Assembly: GCA_013695885.1 (NCBI GenBank)
Contig: JACCZP010000062.1
Location: 1 to 8,208 of the forward strand
Source: Thermoleophilaceae bacterium
GTDB lineage: Bacteria > Actinomycetota > Thermoleophilia > Solirubrobacterales > Thermoleophilaceae
DNA: 8,208 nt
Reading direction: 5' to 3'
Shown one piece after another: positions 5,588-8,208 of the stretch. A program made the position numbers and the translations under genes. The notes under the pieces were generated by a model. That model was not told the DNA's origin. It saw only the letters and a list, made by a program, of their open reading frames with translations, and did no database searches. How positions within the stretch are numbered: position 1 is the first letter of the stretch; each line of letters starts with the position of its first letter.

Positions 5588-7555
5588 TCACTCCCCGGCG
5601 GCGGCGGGCGCTCGCCCGTTTCCGCGCGCGTCCCCCTTACCAGGTCCGCCATCCTCCTCGCGCGCGGGAGCGGTCAGGACCACGCGGCAGGGGGCCTTCT
5701 CGACCACGTACTTCGTCATCTCCCCGATGAAGCGGTCCGAGGGGCCGCCACGGCCGCCGAGGCGGGTCCCCCCGCGTACGCGCGTCGGCTCCTCGGCGGC
5801 GAGCACGATCGCCTCCACCCCCCGCCGGCGAGCCTCGGAGACGATCGTCGCCCCCGGCGAGCGGCCGCGCACCATCACGGTCGCCACCTCGACGCCCTCG
5901 TACTCCTCCCCGACCTCCTTGGCTCGCGCCAGCGCCCGCTTGGCCACCGCCACCTGGTCGTCGGATACGCGGGCGTCGATCGGCAGGGACATCGGCATCT
6001 CGATCACGTAGAGGGCCTCGATCATCGGTCCTCCCTCTCCCTCCTGGCCGTCCTCGGCGGCCAGGCGACCGGCGGTGCCCACGATGTCGTCGTCGAGCGG
6101 GCGGCCGAACACGGGCACGAGGATCGACCCGTACTCGACGGCGGCGTGCTCCCGCAGCGCCGAGGCCGGAACCGACACCCTCCGAGTGAGCGACTCGCCC
6201 TGGCGGCGCCGGTAGGCGACGTAGAGCACGAGCCCCACGGCCATCCAGACGAGGCCGGCGTAGCGAGCCCCCTCGTGCAGCGCCAGCACGCTGACCCAGG
6301 CCGCGAACGAGAGCAGGGCGCCGAGCACCGCCGGCAGCGGCACGGGGGTGCCGCGAACCGTCACCGACAGCGGGACCCGGTAGGCGCGTGGAGCGTCCGG
6401 CTCGCGAAAGCGCAGCACGATCACCGAGAGGTGGGCGAGGGTGAAGGCGAGCATGGAGCCGAAGGCGAACATCCCGAGGAGGAGCTCGAGGTCGGCGAGC
6501 ACCGAGAGGGCGAGAGCGAGCGCCGAGGCGGAGGCGATGAGGATCCACGGGGTCGAACGCGTCGCGTGGAGGCGACCGAGGGCGGTCGGGATCTGGCGGT
6601 TGGTGGTGAGCGAGTAGCCCAGACGGGAGACCCCGAGCATGTTCGTGTTGACGGCCTGGAGGAGCACGAGCGCGCCGACGAAGGCGACGAGCGTGGCGAG
6701 GGTGCCGGCAAGCCATGGCGGCTCGAGCCCGGCGACCACGCCGAGCATCGGCGCCCGCACGTCGGCGCCGGCGAGCGTGCCCAGGACGCCGGCGTCCGGC
6801 GCGGCGGCGAGGGCCACCACGGCCACGCCGACGAGGACGACGACGGCGAGCCCGATCACGACGACCACCCGGCGCAGCTCGCGCCCGCGCGGCCGGATCT
6901 CGCCGGCGAGGCCGGACGCCGCCTCGATCCCGGTCACGGCCACGGTGGCCACAACCGCGGCGAAGACGAGGTCCTCCCACGACGGTGTGCCCGCCGCGTC
7001 GAGGGGCGCGAGCGAGAGCGTCGGGCCGAGCGTGACGAGCCCGGACACCACCACGGCCGAGAGCAGCACGAGGTTGAGGACCGCCAGGCGCTTCACCATC
7101 CCGAGGCGGTTGGCGGTTATGCCCCGCACGTTCACCCACGCCACCCATCCGATGGCCGCGACCGCGATCAGATCGTCGAATGGCGGCTGCGCGGCGGGGG
7201 GCCAGAAGAGCGCGAGGTAGTGGGCGATGGACACCGCCGCCACCGCCATCACGATCACGAAGTCGAGCAGGATCGCCCAGCCGGCGACGAAGCTCCAGAG
7301 CTCGTCGAACGCATACCGCGCGAACGTCGCGGCGCCGCCGCGCTCGGGGTGGACCGACGACCCCTCGACGTAGGTCATGGTCGCCAGCACCAGGAAGGCG
7401 CCGGCCACCAGGAAGACGGCGGGCGTGAGCCCGAGGGCGTCTCCGGCCACGGGGCCGAGCACGAAGTAGACGGAGGCGCCCACCGAGCTCATCGCCACCG
7501 CGAAGAGCGCGGGCGCGCCCAGGCCCCGCACGATGCGCCCGCGGGCCTGAGCCAT
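5588..7555 (-). CDS. APC-superfamily permease with C-terminal universal stress protein domain
   Basis: This 655-residue membrane transporter has an N-terminal APC domain of about 12 predicted helices (residues about 10-450). It shows family features: a Gly/Ala/Ser-rich first helix (VAMSSVGASVYFVLG), GIEAASGLAGEIRPRGRELRR after helix 6, and the loop SLTTNRQIPTALGRLH with the following TPW. After a basic stretch (YRRRQGESL, about 449-457) a cytoplasmic USP-like domain runs from about 475 to 632. It begins GSILVPVFGRP and ends CRVVLTAP (Cys623), with a Gly-rich nucleotide-loop-like segment (GGTRLGGRGGPSD) before it. The last 20 or so residues are low-complexity. APC members carry amino acids or K+ (KUP, KimA). 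The TrkA pair directly downstream favours a cation, especially K+, but this is inference. ATG 7555 is the first conventional start clear of the upstream gene; it lacks a well-spaced ribosome site. A CTG at 7579 has GGAGGGG at ideal distance and would add eight residues. Confidence 0.88.
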   Translation of the reverse strand: MAQARGRIVRGLGAPALFAVAMSSVGASVYFVLGPVAGDALGLTPAVFLVAGAFLVLATMTYVEGSSVHPERGGAATFARYAFDELWSFVAGWAILLDFVIVMAVAAVSIAHYLALFWPPAAQPPFDDLIAVAAIGWVAWVNVRGITANRLGMVKRLAVLNLVLLSAVVVSGLVTLGPTLSLAPLDAAGTPSWEDLVFAAVVATVAVTGIEAASGLAGEIRPRGRELRRVVVVIGLAVVVLVGVAVVALAAAPDAGVLGTLAGADVRAPMLGVVAGLEPPWLAGTLATLVAFVGALVLLQAVNTNMLGVSRLGYSLTTNRQIPTALGRLHATRSTPWILIASASALALALSVLADLELLLGMFAFGSMLAFTLAHLSVIVLRFREPDAPRAYRVPLSVTVRGTPVPLPAVLGALLSFAAWVSVLALHEGARYAGLVWMAVGLVLYVAYRRRQGESLTRRVSVPASALREHAAVEYGSILVPVFGRPLDDDIVGTAGRLAAEDGQEGEGGPMIEALYVIEMPMSLPIDARVSDDQVAVAKRALARAKEVGEEYEGVEVATVMVRGRSPGATIVSEARRRGVEAIVLAAEEPTRVRGGTRLGGRGGPSDRFIGEMTKYVVEKAPCRVVLTAPAREEDGGPGKGDARGNGRAPAAAGE

Positions 7556-7584
7556 CGCCTCGACCGGCCGCGGACTCAGCGCAA

Positions 7585-7591
7585 CCCCTCC
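7585..7591 (-). promoter_or_regulatory. Shine-Dalgarno sequence upstream of the APC permease gene
   Basis: GGAGGGG on the minus strand starts two bases after the TGA of the small membrane gene (7593-7595). It is 5 nt from an in-frame CTG at 7579 but 29 nt from the ATG at 7555. The spacing fits a CTG start far better than the ATG. Confidence 0.5.
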
Positions 7592-7592
7592 G

Positions 7593-7787
7593 TCATCGTG
7601 GCTCGGCGGGTGCGCCCCTCGCGAGCACGAGACGACCGGCACCGAGCGCGGCCAGCAGCGCGCCCACCACCACACCCCGGGCCAGCGGGCCGCCGCCTCC
7701 GAGGACGGTGATCGCCACCAGCGCCAGGCCGAGCGCGAGGACGGCGACGGAGAGGATGCGAGTCGACTGGCGATAGACCCGCTGCAC
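7593..7787 (-). CDS. Small two-helix membrane protein of unknown function
   Basis: The 64-residue product starts at GTG 7787. After a short basic N-terminus (MQRVYRQSTR) come two hydrophobic segments (about residues 11-29 and 36-55) joined by a Gly-rich turn (VLGGGGPLARG). The tail is short and charged (VLARGAPAEPR), predicted cytoplasmic like the N-terminus by the positive-inside rule. I do not recognise the family. The gene sits between two USP-domain genes on the same strand and its stop codon is only 13 nt from the possible CTG start of the permease. It may be an accessory or assembly peptide of that transporter, but that is inference from position alone. Expression is probably leaderless: TAAGAT lies 7 nt before the GTG and no ribosome site is visible. 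G/C-rich third positions and the tight fit between neighbours argue that it is real. Confidence 0.7.
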   Translation of the reverse strand: MQRVYRQSTRILSVAVLALGLALVAITVLGGGGPLARGVVVGALLAALGAGRLVLARGAPAEPR

Positions 7788-7794
7788 GGCGCGG

Positions 7795-7800
7795 ATCTTA
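7795..7800 (-). promoter_or_regulatory. -10 box of leaderless promoter before the small membrane gene
   Basis: On the minus strand TAAGAT, matching TANNNT, is followed by CCGCGCC and the GTG start at 7787. The spacing of 7 nt would put the first transcribed base on or next to the start codon. It lies in the 37-nt gap after the USP gene stop and could drive the small gene, the permease and the TrkA genes. Confidence 0.45.
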
Positions 7801-7819
7801 GACCCGCTCCCGGTGGGTC
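7801..7819 (-). terminator. Weak hairpin after the USP gene
   Basis: GACCC (7801-7805) and GGGTC (7815-7819) form a 5-bp stem around nine bases, beginning 5 nt past the USP stop codon. In minus-strand RNA a sixth position is an A-C mismatch, and no U-run follows. It could be a partial terminator separating the USP gene from the next promoter, or chance in GC-rich DNA. Confidence 0.2.
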
Positions 7820-7824
7820 AGCTC

Positions 7825-8208
7825 CTAGGAGGCCGCAGCGCCCGCACGCTCGATCACGGGCTCCGCGCCGTCCCGCTCGCCCGCCGGGGGCGAGGCGATG
7901 ATGACCCGGCAGGGACGATCGGCGAGCACGGTCTCGAGCGTGCGACCGAACAGCGAGGTGCCCGTCCGCCGCCGCGGGAGGGCCATGACGACCGCCCGCG
8001 CGCGGATCTCCCGAGCCTCCTGGACGATGCGACGTCCCGCCTCGCCCTGGCGCACCTTCTCCCAGTGGCCGCTCACGCGGCGCCCACCGGCAGCGCGGGC
8101 ACTGTTGATCGCCGCGCGGGCGGTGGCCTCCTGCTCGGGCAGCTCGGCGTCGATGGGGGCTGTGGCCGGCACGGTGATGGTCACCACCACGTGTATGCCC
8201 CGGCGCCG
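7825..8208 (-). CDS. Universal stress protein (USP) domain protein, 5'-truncated by window edge
   Basis: The frame is open to the window edge and gives 127 visible residues ending at TAG 7825-7827. GTG 8190 is not a credible start, because the residues before it (RRRGIHV) continue a normal USP strand. The visible domain shows a beta strand then VPATAPIDAELP, a long helix, VRQGEAGRRIVQEAREI, the strand AVVMALP, and the terminal segment SLFGRTLETVLADRPCRVII. The last matches the usual USP end, where a Gly-rich loop precedes a helix and final strand. It aligns along its length with the C-terminal domain of the permease at 5588-7555 (shared PIDA, IV.EAR and APCRVV/RPCRVI). It could therefore be a free USP or the tail of a second APC-USP transporter; the missing part would decide. 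It is followed after 37 nt by the small membrane gene on the same strand. Confidence 0.85.
   Translation of the reverse strand, partial: RRRGIHVVVTITVPATAPIDAELPEQEATARAAINSARAAGGRRVSGHWEKVRQGEAGRRIVQEAREIRARAVVMALPRRRTGTSLFGRTLETVLADRPCRVIIASPPAGERDGAEPVIERAGAAAS

Noticed and set aside
5045..7711. An 888-codon open frame on the plus strand antisense to the permease and TrkA genes
   Set aside because: The product is dominated by His, Gly, Arg, Asp and Glu with no domain pattern. It is the usual antisense shadow of GC-rich coding DNA, and the minus-strand genes have clear motifs and homology.
1..8208. CRISPR array, insertion sequence, toxin-antitoxin pair or defence genes
   Set aside because: There are no spaced direct repeats, no transposase motifs, and no unexplained gene pair with toxin-like features in the window.

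Overview
The window is very GC-rich, with strongly G/C-biased third codon positions. It has GTG starts, TANNNT-type -10 boxes sitting directly on start codons (leaderless genes), and a tRNA gene without an encoded CCA end. Together with the gene content this suggests a high-GC actinomycete, possibly a deep-branching class such as Thermoleophilia. That assignment is inference, since no marker gene is present.

Layout. The plus strand carries the 3' part of an SRPBCC ligand-binding-type gene (1-321), two overlapping genes for a heterodimeric ABC exporter (365-2128 and 2125-3990), and a tRNA-Gln(CTG) gene (4035-4105). A gene-poor gap of about 350 bases follows (4106-4455). The remaining genes all lie on the minus strand. 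In transcription order they are a universal-stress-protein (USP) domain gene cut by the window edge (8208-7825), a small two-helix membrane protein (7787-7593), an APC permease fused to a C-terminal USP domain (7555-5588), a single-domain TrkA-N/RCK-N protein (5560-5132), and a full-length TrkA protein with RCK-N and RCK-C (5130-4456).

How the genes work together. The two ABC half-transporters carry complementary motif changes. NBD1 lacks the catalytic Glu, the Q-loop Gln and the A-loop Tyr, and NBD2 has an altered signature motif. They should therefore assemble as a heterodimer with one degenerate and one canonical ATP site. The minus-strand cluster looks like a cation-transport module: two TrkA-type nucleotide-sensing subunits sit beside an APC-USP permease, and no TrkH/KtrB channel subunit is visible. 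The most economical reading is that the RCK proteins regulate the permease, probably for potassium, but this is inference. Three genes (first ABC gene, trkA-N, small membrane gene) have a -10 hexamer 6-7 nt before the start codon. The minus-strand block could therefore be read both as an operon and from internal leaderless promoters.

No mobile element, CRISPR array or recognisable novel defence system is present. The most interesting points are the channel-less TrkA/APC-USP module, the split of RCK domains between the two TrkA proteins, the repeated leaderless promoter motif, and a possible CTG start for the permease.
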